Assembly: GCA_019973155.2 (NCBI GenBank)
Contig: BPQB01000051.1
Coordinates: 1-64,000, forward strand
From: Phanerochaete sordida
Lineage: Eukaryota > Basidiomycota > Agaricomycetes > Polyporales > Phanerochaetaceae
Direction: 5' to 3'
DNA length: 64,000 nucleotides
The notes below the pieces were generated by a model, which saw nothing but the letters and a program-made list of their open reading frames with translations, was not told the origin of the DNA and did not search any database. Positions within the stretch are counted from its first letter, which is position 1. Each line of letters starts with the position of its first letter. The translations under genes and the position numbers were made by a program. This document shows, in pieces, positions 23,023 to 33,863 of the stretch.

Positions 23023-24667
23023 CTCCGTCGCTGTCTCCGCATCCTCGAGGTCCTCCGCGTCGTAATTGGCGTGCCGCGCGTTCTGCGACGGACGCGGGGA
23101 CGCTCCTGCACATGGCGCTCGCGTGCCGCGCGTGCTTCGACCCCGCGGTGGACGCGCTTTGGAGGACGATCCCCGACCCGCGCTATCTGCTCATGGTCCT
23201 CCCGGAGAACATACGCGCGGTACAGCAGAACGGCGGGCAGCGTGTGCGCTTTTCCGCCCTCGCTTGTCTGGTATTTGCTCACGAGAAGCTGCAGAAACTT
23301 GCCAGACGACCGACGGCAGCCCAGTGGACGCGCTTCACCGAATATGCCCGGCGCGTGCAGGTCCTCGAAGACACAGAATACGTGACCGGCACGCGCAGTC
23401 CGCGCTTTGCCCTCGTAGACTGGGACTCATTCCTGCAGTACTTCCCCGATGGCCAAGTTCTACCGAACCTGCGCTCGTACACCGTCGGCGCGCACTTAGG
23501 TCCTGACGCTGCAGTCGCGCGGGACTACGCTACGCTGTTTGTCAAGCCTCCGCTGCGCCATTTGACATTCTACTCCTTCGAGATCCGACCCCTCGAGCCA
23601 CTATTCGACGCGATTACTGCGTGCTCAGAGACACCGGAAACGCTCGCCATTCGTCCGGTTTGCTGGGGAGATCCTGATGATCTTGACTACGATATCGACA
23701 CTCTGATCCAGCTCTCCGACACGACTTTCGATCTGCCAACTCTTGTCTCCTTAGATGTTCCGATGCTGTTCTCCTGCGCATTGGATCATCTTGCCACCCT
23801 CCCAGGCTTGCGTGAGCTTCGCTTCACGATCGACGAGGTGGACGTGGACCCTCGTGCGCCGCCCCTCATGTTCCCTGCCCTGGAGCATCTGAACCTGACC
23901 GTCCGTATCGACGACCCATTCCCTCCGGCTGCCTTCCTGCGACAGCTCGTGGCCCCTGTCCTACACGACCTGGTGTTTCATTACGACTTCGGCAACCACC
24001 CGTTCGCCTGGTCAGATGACCCCGGGCCTCCGACGCCTGAGTACCTGCAAGACCTCTTCGAAGCGGTCACCACTCTACCCTCGCTCCGCTCCTTTGAGCT
24101 GGACTGCTGGGGCAACCAGATTGCCCGCGAGCTGAACATCGTGGACGCTTCCGCGCTGCTCCCACTTCTCCCCCTGGCCGACCTCGAGCGACTCGACGTC
24201 CGCCGCGCCCCCTTCCACCTCGTCCCCCGCGACCTCGAGCGCATGGCCCGCGCCTGGCCGCGCATGCACTGCCTGCGGCTAGGCGACCTCTGGCGGAACA
24301 GCACGCACCGCGAGTCCCACCTCGACGTCGGCGGCCTGCTCGCGCTCGCGCGCCTGTTCCCGGACCTCACCACGCTCGGCGTGCCTGTCTGGATCTACGG
24401 CCCCTCGACGCGCCCGTCCTCTCCCGTGGCGCCCTACAGCCCGCTGCCGGCGCTCAAGGCGCTCAAGGTGCCGAGGTCGACGACGACTTCTCTGTCGGGG
24501 ATGGCGCCGCCCGAGCGAAGATGTGTCCGGACGCGGAGGTGAAGCGCGGTGCGTGGCGTGCCAGGGATAACAAACGTGCCCTGCATGCGCTCAACGAGCG
24601 GAAGGCGCTGCTCGTAAGCGGGCTTTGCGTGGATGCCTCCGTCGGCAATGGGGGCAAAGCCGAGTAA
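23023..24667 (+). pseudogene. F-box-like protein 2 (pseudogene, two frameshifts)
   Basis: Homologous to the other F-box-like genes, but the conserved start (CLRILEVLRVVIG, at 23032-23070) has CTC where the ATG should be. It lies in a different frame from the continuation DAGTLLHMALACRACFDPAV, so one indel sits near 23070-23100. The family intron is recognisable at 23244-23294 (51 nt, divisible by three), followed by KLARRPTAAQWTRF. The long Leu-rich body is open. Near 24470 the frame shifts again: the reading VPEVDDDFSVGDG...AEVKRGAWRAR, ending at 24667, resembles the C-terminus of F-box 1, whereas the uninterrupted frame ends at 24542 in unrelated sequence. A shorter product from an internal ATG cannot be excluded. 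Confidence 0.65.
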
Positions 24668-25127
24668 AGAGCTTCAGGTGAGCTCGTACGCTTTTCTCTT
24701 CGTGCTCGTGTCACTGACCCTGGAATTCCTGGACCTCGCGCTACCTGTCCCAATTGTTTTGTACTTCCTTCTATATTGTTCACGCTGTGTATAGACCATC
24801 TTTGGCCCTGACATTGCGTACAACGGGACTGCAAGATCTCGTCCGGCCTGCCCGGCCAAATCTTGCTTCGACCGAAGCCACGACACCACGACTGATGAAG
24901 AACCACAAGTAAGGTGGAAGTGTCCTCTGCTCGCGGGTACGGTACTGGCGGCCGCGAAGTGCCTGCCTCTGCTGCTGGTTTGCGGTACGGTGGCATCAGG
25001 TAATCTTCGTGCGGCGCAGGTGCGTTCTGCAAAGCGTTCTCGGCCAGTCCAAAATGCTTTCGGTGTTCGTGGCCCTTTACAGTATGGTAATGAACTTACT
25101 CATCCGCGAAGACGCTTCCCGTTCTCA
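24668..25127. other. Convergent intergenic region
   Basis: 460 bp between the 3' ends of the F-box 2 pseudogene and F-box 3. Nothing is recognised beyond 3' flanking sequence. Confidence 0.5.
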
Positions 25128-26757
25128 TCATAATAAGCTTCCACTCTCCTGTGCTGCCTCCCCTTCCTGCTCCTCTTCGTCGGCTTCGTCTTCATCTCCA
25201 CCTTCCTCCTCCTGAAGAGCTCCTCTGACGCTGATGAGCGAAATAGCCTCGCTTCCAAGCGCACCAGGCACCTTCACATCCGCCCATGGGAAGACCCTCG
25301 TGAACAGCTCGAGCATGTCCTGCGAGACCTCCTTGGCCACGCTCGACACGAACAGCTTGTTGATGCGCGACGGCGGCGGCAGGTCCGGGGCGCCCGTGGG
25401 TACCGACGTCCCCACGATCTCGAGCGGGAGGGCCAGCACCTCGAGGGCGGGACAGTGCCGCGCAAAGGGGAGCAGGTCGTCCGCCTGCAGGAGACGCCGC
25501 CGGAGCGGCTCTCTGAAGTGCACTTTGTCGGCGATCCGCAGGCACTTCAGCAGCGGCCACGCGCTTGCCACGGCTGCGGACTCTTCGGATGAGAAAAGCA
25601 CCGGGAAACCGCACATCTCCAGGGTCTCCATTTGGCGGAGCAAGAGTAGTGGTGCGAGCATCGCCATGGTGAGAATGTGCTCGTCTTCCGGCGGCCGCGC
25701 GAGCTCGGAGCCCTGCAGTGTAAACGAGCGCATTTGCGGGAACCTTGACACTCTCAGAAGGACATTGTGGATCTGCTTGGCAGCGGGGCGAAGATCTACG
25801 AACAGGTGCAGTCGGATATCGTAGTGTATCTTCAGCTCGCTCAGATTGGGTGCTCCCAGTCTGTCCAACAGCGGTAGCAAGAAGGGTTCTGTAGTGTTGA
25901 TGATGAGGATGGATAGCTTCGTCAAGGCACGGAAGGGGAGAGTCACGGTCCCCGTGGTAGAGATGTCGACTAGTCGGAGCTCGCATAGAGTGGGGAGTAA
26001 CGCCAGGTGGGGGACGGCTTGGGAGCATGGAATTTGAACATGCAGCGCTATAAGCTTCTCAAGCTTCGTAAGCACATGGCAAAACCTCTTCGCAAATCGC
26101 TGATGGTGGACGTAACCGAACTCGGTGTCAATGTAGACGGTCTCGAGCGTTGATGAGGAGTTCAGTAAAGCCTCTACGAGGCCCGCAATAGTATCGTCGC
26201 TCACTGAGACGACGTGTAGGTGGCGTAATGGCGGAGTGATGAGCAACTCAAAGTGCTGGGATTGCTTCTCCCATCCCAAGAACAGAGTGTGGAGGTTTGG
26301 AAAGATCTGAAGCCCTGAAAAGTGCTGCATGGTCGCGCCCAAGTATGGTGTTGATGGTGCGTCCAGAAGCGTAAGAAAGGCGTCAAGCTGGTAACGGCAG
26401 TCCAGTACGCGTACACGACGAGCGTACTGTGCAAAGCGTTTCCAGTCCGCAGCAGATGGTAACTTCACAATTTTCTGTAGACCGCCGCGACGGTCAGCCA
26501 TCATACATACGGCCGTAGGAGTCTGTACGCACCAAGTGCGGTCGCACGTAGACAGTCTCTACGGTGGTCCAGGTGTGTTCGGGCAGTGTTCGAATCAGAC
26601 GATCCGGCTCGCGCAGCGTGGCCCACAACACGTCCATGGCCGGGTCGAAGAACGCTCGACATGCCAGCGCCAAGCGCAGAAGGTCTCCCCTATTGTACTC
26701 TCCCAGGCTGTTCACGATTTCCTGAAGAATCTCGGATATGTTCAAGCAGACGTGCAT
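25128..26757 (-). CDS. F-box-like/leucine-rich-type protein 3
   Basis: Exons 26757-26533 and 26474-25128, one 58-nt phase-0 intron; 523 aa. The N-terminal 60 residues carry the F-box-like signature: CLNISEILQEIVNSL, then LLRLALACRAFFDPAMDVLW and LIRTLPEH. After the intron comes KIVKLPSAADWKRFAQYARR, followed by about 350 residues of Leu-rich irregular repeats and an acidic tail (EEEGGDEDEADEEEQEGEA). It is nearest to F-box 4, which shares the intron position, the RRRLLQADDLLPFARHCP segment and the acidic tail. It lies 522 bp downstream of A4 on the same strand. Probable SCF-type adaptor by family analogy only. Confidence 0.82.
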
Positions 26758-27279
26758 CCTACTACAGCTGCAGACGGTTCAGTTCTGCCGATGACAACGC
26801 AGAGACAGGTGTAAGCTCTTACAATCTTTCTTCGCCGGTTTCAAGTGCAAAACACCTGATATTACGTCCCCAAAGAAAGCGCAATAGATACAGATGTGCC
26901 GTCTGTGCAGTGGATGATTGGGTTGAGATGAACGTCCAGAGCGAAGAAACGAACGACCTCCACATCTGCGCCGATAACACATAGCCTGTCCGGGTATCAC
27001 CGACGGCTAAAGGCAGTGCAACTGTGCAAGTACAAGATCATGATCGCAAGGGGAGTATTTCATAATCTGACAGCGACTCCAGCGAGGCAGATGGCTATAT
27101 GCACATTCGCAAAGTGACATTGAACCTTGCAGGAATATGCTACACTCCGTAGAATATAGTTTAGTGCAGGGTGAGAGAAACGAGATCTAGCCATATGACG
27201 ACGCATATGACGACCTCAAAGGCGGAGCGGAAGGTTTTGAAGGGCAGGCACGCTTTCCACGGCCGCCGAGCAAATGCTA
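26758..27279. other. Intergenic between F-box 3 and A4
   Basis: 522 bp, AT-richer than its surroundings near 26980-27200. It must hold the F-box 3 promoter and the A4 3' end. No gene or repeat recognised. Confidence 0.5.
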
Positions 27280-28591
27280 CTAATTCGATGGAAACGTTGA
27301 CCTTTCTGCTTCCTCAGACTCGGCGAGCCCACCCGCGGCGCCCGCGTCCGTGCCCTCGGAGGCACCCAGGGCAAGCAGCCGTGCGTGGAAATAATCGGCA
27401 AAGTCCTTCGCGACCTCCTTGAGCTCCTGCGCGCTTTCGCATTCGTACTCCCACCGGGCCATGTCATCGAAGAGCCCACACCATTCCGCGAGCTAGTCGA
27501 ATGTTCAGCAGCGTTCCTATACGGGGCGCGGGAGACGTACGCGGTCTGCGCCGATGGCGACGTCGATGGGCACGGTGTGCGGCCAGTTGCGCCGCACCGC
27601 ACGCTCTCTCACGTGCATCTCGCGCAAGATCGTCGCCAGCTCCTGCGCCACCCGCTGCTGTGTGTCAGCGCGTGCCCCGTGAAGTTACGAACGGCTGCGT
27701 ACGGCGCATGTGGCAGCAGGCTCGGCGCCCACGGTCTCGCTAGCAATGCGACGCGCGAGGTTTGCTGTCGCGGTCCAGGCTTCTGATATAGGGAGGATCA
27801 CCCCAGTATGGAATTGTGCTGGCAAACTAGTCAGGATGTGGTGCGGGTCTGTGAAGGGCGGGTTGGGCGTACCGATGGCGTTGCGAGCGAGCGAGCGGTC
27901 CATGCGCGTGTACAGCATTTCTTGAAAGGCGCTTGGACATTTTGCGTAGTTCTCCTGGATGTGGCGGTCGACGAGGAGGGCGATTCCGCATGAATCTAGA
28001 GTTATAGGTGTTTGGCCCTCCGGGCCGGGAATAAAGAGCGAGTCGGGGAGACGTGCAGACAACTCGTCCAAAACGTGCGTGTAGACATACACGACCAGAA
28101 CTGGCGGCTCTGGATGTGTCATTACGACTAGAAATCCGGTAAAGGAGCGTTTGTCTGCGTGGAAGTCGAACGTGTGACGCAGCAGTTGTCGGACACGGTC
28201 GATCTTCTTCCACGGCTTGTCTGCCAGCCTGAATGGTGGGGTTGGTAGGCTCCACTGATGCGGCAGAAGAGACACGTACTTCCATATGCCAACTCGGGAC
28301 AAAGGAATCCTGAGCGCATCGGACAGGACGATGAGCGCGCTCTGGCGCACTTGGCACGAGACAGCGAGTAGGGCGGTCACAGGGGCCGCCATCTAGAGCT
28401 AGTATTCAGACGGCACGGCATTTCATGAGTAGCTATTTCGCACATACCTTGTTGTTCCTGTCTCTCTCTTCCTCAGGAGCGGTACCGAGGGACAGAGGCC
28501 CAACGAGGACGTCGTCGAAATGACGCGCAATCGCGCGAGAAACGATTGCGTGGACTATCTCCGGGGGAAGCACAGGGTAAGAGGCGGCCAT
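27280..28591 (-). CDS. Family A paired protein, copy A4
   Basis: Exons 28591-28448, 28392-28280, 28228-27873, 27818-27703, 27654-27541, 27492-27280; 351 aa. Exons 1 and 4 are each one codon longer than in A5 (144 and 116 nt); the phases are unchanged and all sites are GT-AG. It begins MAASYPVLPPEIVHAIVSRA. Exon 4 has lost the ARTYG motif typical of other copies and reads AQFHTGVILPISEAWTATAN. This is the only A copy whose B partner (B4) is intact on the left half of the array, but the two starts are 1.7 kb apart. Confidence 0.82.
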
Positions 28592-30286
28592 GTCGTGGAT
28601 GGCAGACGGAGGCTGGGGGCAAGGCGCGAAGGATATCGTCGGGCACGCTCCGCCACGTGGCGGCACCTGCCAAATGCAGCCTCGAGGGCGCATCAAACGA
28701 CCGGCCCTGAACCCCAGTGAAAAGCCCGTCCAGGCAGAGCCACGGACGTCCATGGAGAACCATCTCATCCACTCCCAGCTACGCGACGGGCGCGGGCAGA
28801 CGCCCGAGGGGTGGCTCTTCGCGCCATCAGCAGCTTCTCGGACGTTTGATTGACAGCCTGCTCCCGCCCCCGTCGGCGCGTCCCCAGCACCCCGACGCCA
28901 CCAGTCCCCGACCGCGTCCAAAATCGATGTGCAATCCAGGTCAGTCACCTCAATCAAAGCCCCAACTCAACGACATCAATGCGCCCTCGATCCGCGGCCC
29001 GACGAACGTCTCGAAACCTCGCCATATCGGGACAGAAGCTTCGCGTCGACGTACATAAGGCCGAGCCTTCTGCGACAGGCCGCGTCGCTCTTTCCCTTTC
29101 TCCCCCACCTTGCCACCCGCGTCGTATCCCGTCGAACTCTCGTCGCCCCCGCCTGTGCTTCCAGCCTCCCGCCTCTGTTTCTCACGGCTTCGCTCCGGTG
29201 CAACTCCCGCCTCTTCGCGCAGGTCCCACATGGCGAGTATATGCTGTATGGCGTGGTGCGAAAGTGAGTGCCATCGTCCTCTGTCGTTCTGAGTCGCTGA
29301 ACATGGTTTGCCTAGATATATGCACCCGGCAAGAGAGCTCCCGCTCACGACACCGAGCCGGAGAAGATTGAACACAGTTACCGCCGAAGACGCACGAGTC
29401 AAGACGGGAGAAGGTGCAGAGACACGGAGGAATGGACGAGTCGCGGTATGTCTCCCACTAACGTTTTGGGTACGCGCGTGGTCATTCATGTACACTCGCG
29501 AGGTCCTCGCGGAAAGGTACGCGTGTCGTATTCCGTCTGGCTATGGGCGCCGTACTCACATCCCTTTCCAGGTCGTCAAGGCACGACGTCGGTCAGCAGC
29601 TCGTCGCATCTTGCACGCTGTGTTACGCGCGATCGCGAGGCGATACCTAGTGCACGGTGAGATGGTATTGCTATTGCTGCGTTGCTGCGTCTAACTCATT
29701 GCCCTGCCCCAGTGTAGGACCTGGCTCATCGAACTGCCACAAGAGGCGCACCGTGCGAGTGCGTGCGCAGGCATGGGACGCAGAGGGTAGGGCAGTTGGT
29801 GCAGAGCAGCAGCGAGACGCGGATCGCAGTGGCTGAGAGTAGAATCCGTAGATCACAATAGCTGGGAGTGTTTTGTACAATATCTGAGCAGATTTCAATA
29901 GAATTTCGTATTTCTATCGATCTGTGTACTGGATGTCGACAGCCTGGAGCTCATGTATTGAAATATATCGAGTACCACTGACCCGACCCTGCTCAGGGTG
30001 GATGAGCGTAGGAATTAATTCACTATGACCGTTTTTTCCATCTCCAACCATGCCCATCTGGCTCGCCAAGACCGGATGGATCTGTGTGGATACGGGTGGC
30101 TCCGAGTGGACGGGGTTCTCACTGGGCCTGAACGTTGAACGTTGAACTTTCTCGTGTCCCTTACCCCAACTTCGACGGTCGCAATCGTTCCGCAGACACG
30201 ATACACATCACCAGCTGCCTGCAGGTATGTGCAGCAGCTAACCCCTTTCAGCACGATGCTCATGCCGCCCTGCTAGGCCCTCAGAT
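28592..30286. promoter_or_regulatory. Enlarged intergenic region of pair A4/B4
   Basis: CACGTG at 28654-28659 and core GGCGCATCAAA at 28687-28697 lie close to A4, as in other pairs, but B4 starts about 1.6 kb further on instead of 200 bp. The extra 1.3 kb contains a pyrimidine-rich stretch around 29090-29220 and an ATG at 29230. It also has two consensus introns (29263-29314, and a donor at 29443), with possible coding readings such as APGKRAPAHDTEPEKIEH. I cannot assign a gene. Near B4 a 7-bp unit repeats (GAACGTTGAACGTTGAAC, about 30130-30147). Confidence 0.45.
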
Positions 30287-31512
30287 ATGACGATGTTGCC
30301 CGCCGAAATTCTCCACGGCGTGATTGAGCTCTACGTCGCCACGCATATCGACGAGACGGTCGAGTCGCAGGCGCAGGGGTTCCAAGATGAAGAGGACGAC
30401 GACAACCTACAGGTGCTGCAGCCGAGCTCAGTAGCTCGTGTGACGCACCATTGAGTCGACCACACAGGCCGCCAGGAGTATCGTCTCCCGGCCCATCGTC
30501 TCGTGTCTCCTTGCAACGTATCAGTTCCGCCAAATCACGCTCGAGATACTTTCCAAGTACCTTGGGATACCGCTTGCCGCAACGAATGACCGGTGCGCTG
30601 CACGTCCACCTACTTAGGAAAACGCTTTTGACCGTATCCCAGGCTCGAGAGCAGCCCGTGGCCGCGCCTCGCCGCCGTGCGCGCGTTCGCGCTCACCAAC
30701 TCTACGACGGGGATAGCCGCTGCAGAGTTCACTCTGATGATGCGCGCATCCCCGGCCCTGAGCGTATACGTGTTTGCGGCGGCCGCTCTGCACCAGCTGC
30801 ATCTCGTTCCGCGGCCGTACGACGTCGCCGCGCTCACCATCGACCACGCAGCTCTCAGCGCGGCGGAGGCCCAGTGGAAGGATGCGCTGCGTGTTGCGTC
30901 CACTGCCTGCGACAGGGTGGCGTCCGCGCCGTTGAGGATGCAGCTCGTGCTCCGACGCCACGCACATGGCGTCCTCGCCAAAGCGACGCTTGGTGTGCAG
31001 CTTCCGCTCTGTATACCCACGGGGCCCCGTCGCTGACGATGCTGCAGCCCAGAAATACGGCAGGCTTTTGCCGATGCTCGTACGCCGCCTGTCGGCCCTA
31101 TATCTGTTCCAGGCACACGATGCGAAGCGCGACTACGAGTATTTGCCGGTAAGGCGTTCGTCACATCAGGATTGTACAGGCTTGGACTTCAATACACTAG
31201 ACGTTCTGGCCGCACCTTTCCCGGACGCTCCGTAATGTCGAGAACGAGACGCTCGGAGAGCGGAAACCAAGACGTGGCGAGGAGGCGGTGATGCCCGAAG
31301 CTCACACAGTGCGCACGTTTCGACAGAGTGCGAGCGGTATCTGATTGTTTTCCTCACGTTTGTGGGAACAGATTACGGACCTCTGCGTGATGCTACAGCA
31401 GGTCGTCGACATCGACGTAGCCCAGTCTGAGGGATACAGTGCATGTCACGCTCGCGCATGCGCCCTCAAGGCCGACTTTGAGCAAATCTCGCGGATGAGC
31501 TCAGTATCATAG
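30287..31512 (+). CDS. Family B paired protein, copy B4
   Basis: Exons 30287-30412, 30468-30592, 30643-30992, 31048-31148, 31201-31308, 31372-31512; 316 aa; sizes 126, 125, 350, 101, 108, 141. All phases fit. It starts MTMLPAEILHGVIELYVATH and has an acidic end of exon 1 (DEEDDDN). Exon 2 carries IVSCLLATYQFRQITLEILS, exon 3 LSVYVFAAAALHQLHLVPR, and exon 5 begins TFWPHLSRTLRNVENETL. The closest copy is B6 (same exon-1 and exon-5 lengths, same FWP/YWP start of exon 5). Intact. Confidence 0.83.
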
Positions 31513-33863
31513 CTCAGGCTCGAGTGCTGCCTTGCACCGGCCGGCATCTCTCAGCTTTGTGCTAGGCGTGGCTCGTTGATAACTTGGTGACTGCTTGTCC
31601 CTCGGAGATGCTCTGCTATATGCCGTGTATCTACTTCTCGCGACCTTGTATTATTTTGTTTGCAAGGCAAGTACGGGCCTTCGAAGCCGGCCTGGATGGA
31701 TTCCGCGATCTCAACGCGCTCGTACAGCGGCAGTGCACGAGGACCCTGCTCTTCGCACCTAACTCGCGACTTGATCCCGAGTGTCTACGCTCTGTGAGTT
31801 TCAGTGCCTCGAGCTCAAGCTTCGCGCACGGCTCGTGCTGGAGCGTTCGCGATGCTGTTCTCGAGTCCAAGTCGACGTATCAGCCCGAGACCACGACATA
31901 GACGAGTAACGGGGCATAGTAAAGGTGCCGGGGGCTTCTGCGGGGGCTGTGCAGGGCAATTGGCAAGCACAGTCGCCCACGAAGACCCACAAGACCCCGG
32001 GGAGGGTGGACGTAGCACTGCGCAGTTTGGTGAGGCAAATGTGCGGGTCTTCGGCCGCTGATTTGCCGGCCCGGCGCCTCGGCACAATTGCCTCGCCGCA
32101 GAATTGCCTCGGCCGCCCGCTGCTCCTTCCCCCACCTATAAAAGCCTCACCGCCCCAGGGGCTCCTTTTTTTCTTCCCTTCCCCATCCCCCATCCCCCTG
32201 GCGCCGTCCTTCCTCCCCGCCTCCTCGCCCGCCGCGACACTGAGGGCTTGCGCAGGCGAGCTTCGTACGTACGCTCGTGCAGTCAGGGCCGTCCCCCCTG
32301 GTTGACGAGCCTCAGGAGGGACGATCTTCTGGTGCAGCTGGTATGTCGACATGTCACCTTCGTCTCTGTCAAGTGACTTGACCGTCCTTCGCAGCTGGCA
32401 GACCAGGCTCTCGTCGAGCCTTGCCTACGCAGACACGCGTTCAGTTCGCCTGCGCCATCAGACCAGCCGCACCGGGCGCTTTGTCCAAGCCGATCTGCCC
32501 TCGCCGCCGCCCTCGCAGAGCTCGCTGTCCGACTCAGCCTCGCTGTCTCCCCTCTCGCCTGCCGCCCGACAAATTCCGAAAGCCCCTGCCGCGTCATCGT
32601 CGGCCGTAGACGGCGAAACGATCCCGAACGAGGCCCCTCTCGTCCGGGGTCGCTTCGTCGTCGTCGCCGGTGGTGATCGGGGGTTTATTCTTGCGGGCAC
32701 CCTCGTTTCCTGCCCGCGCTGTCGCCGTCTCCGCCGTCTCGGACTCGAAGTCTCTGCTTTGGCGGCCTCGGCCTCAGTTTTCCCGCGCCTAGAAAGCTGG
32801 CTCGGGAACCGTGCGCTAGCCAGCCCCTGACCGTCGCCATTCGCCACCGCGTGATCAATACACGCTCCGATGAATCCCTTGGCTTTGCGCCAGCTCTATC
32901 CTCGTGTCCAGCACCCGCATGGCGCGCTGCACACCATTCGCGAAGATTTTGCGATAACGAGCCACCCCAGGCCGATGGTCGCTTCTAGCCTCTCATACTG
33001 CACTTTTCCGGCGTCTTCGGCATTGCCTGAGCCTCTGTGCTGCCAGCATACGTCAGCTTTGCGGCGTACGAGCCCGAACACCTCTTCTCTGTTTCTATCG
33101 CCTCGGATTTTTGCCGTGGCCAGAACGTGCCAAGACGGCCTCGTCGCCATTCATCGTCGCCCTCGGTCATTTGCCAGGTACGCCGTCCTATGTGTTTGAA
33201 ATTCGTGGACAGCCATCCAGGCTGTCCATGCGCTCGCGCGCACTCCGCGAAGGTGCGTGTACCTTCAGGACGCCCAGCCCTGTTCGCCTGACATTCCGGG
33301 CAGCGGTCTTCCTCCGCCGGTACTCGCGAACAGGTCGGCGTGTCTGGGGTCCTCAGGTGCGGGGCACGATAGCCCCGTCGGGCGTACGCCGGAGCATTTG
33401 CGGCTGCTCGTGCACGCTCTTGTCCGCCACGGCTTCGCCCGGCGACACTCCAGCCATCTCGTGCGCGCCGCGCCAAAATCGCCGTCCGGCGAGCAGTGCG
33501 ACCGACGAGCGTCCCTCTGACAGTTCTCATGAAGCTAGCGCAAAGGATGTTCGGCTCTGCGCGGCCTTTCGTTAGTACCGCCCGACCTGGTGCCTGAGCT
33601 TCGCCTTCTCTGTGAACGTCCCGACTCCCAGATTTGAGATGCTGTCGAAGTCTGGGGCGTGCTCGCAGCGTACGACGACGGCGCTTTGGCTCAGCGTCGG
33701 CCCACGCGTAGATTTCTCTTCATCGGTCTACGGGACACGAAGACGGCAAGTAATATATTTGCAGTCTCGCACAGGGTCGCGAATGGCCGAAAGTAACGCG
33801 AACGTATACACCCGAACACCCAGCCGGCAACGCCCAGTCGACAAAGTCGACGGCGCGCGCAGG
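31513..33863. other. Gene-poor GC-rich region, possible decayed element
   Basis: 2.35 kb with many overlapping open frames but no recognised protein. A TATA box (CTATAAAAG) near 32137 is followed by a long pyrimidine run to about 32220. The segment 31660-31810 has a coding-like reading (RQCTRTLLFAPNSRLDPECL), and 32350-32830 and 33037-33530 give Ser/Pro/Arg-rich readings with scattered Cys. Taken together this could be a decayed retroelement (an LTR with a gag-like frame) or an unassigned gene with a TATA promoter. I found neither a matching second LTR nor any polymerase motif. Confidence 0.25.

Noticed and set aside
22749..24542. Single 597-aa frame covering F-box 2
   Set aside because: Its first 110 residues are not related to the family, the conserved N-terminus lies in another frame, and its last 20 residues are out of the conserved C-terminal frame. 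It is better explained as a pseudogene.
25192..26028. Long minus-strand frame (278 aa) inside F-box 3
   Set aside because: It overlaps the Leu-rich coding frame in another phase and has no conserved family features; a shadow of a GC-rich gene.
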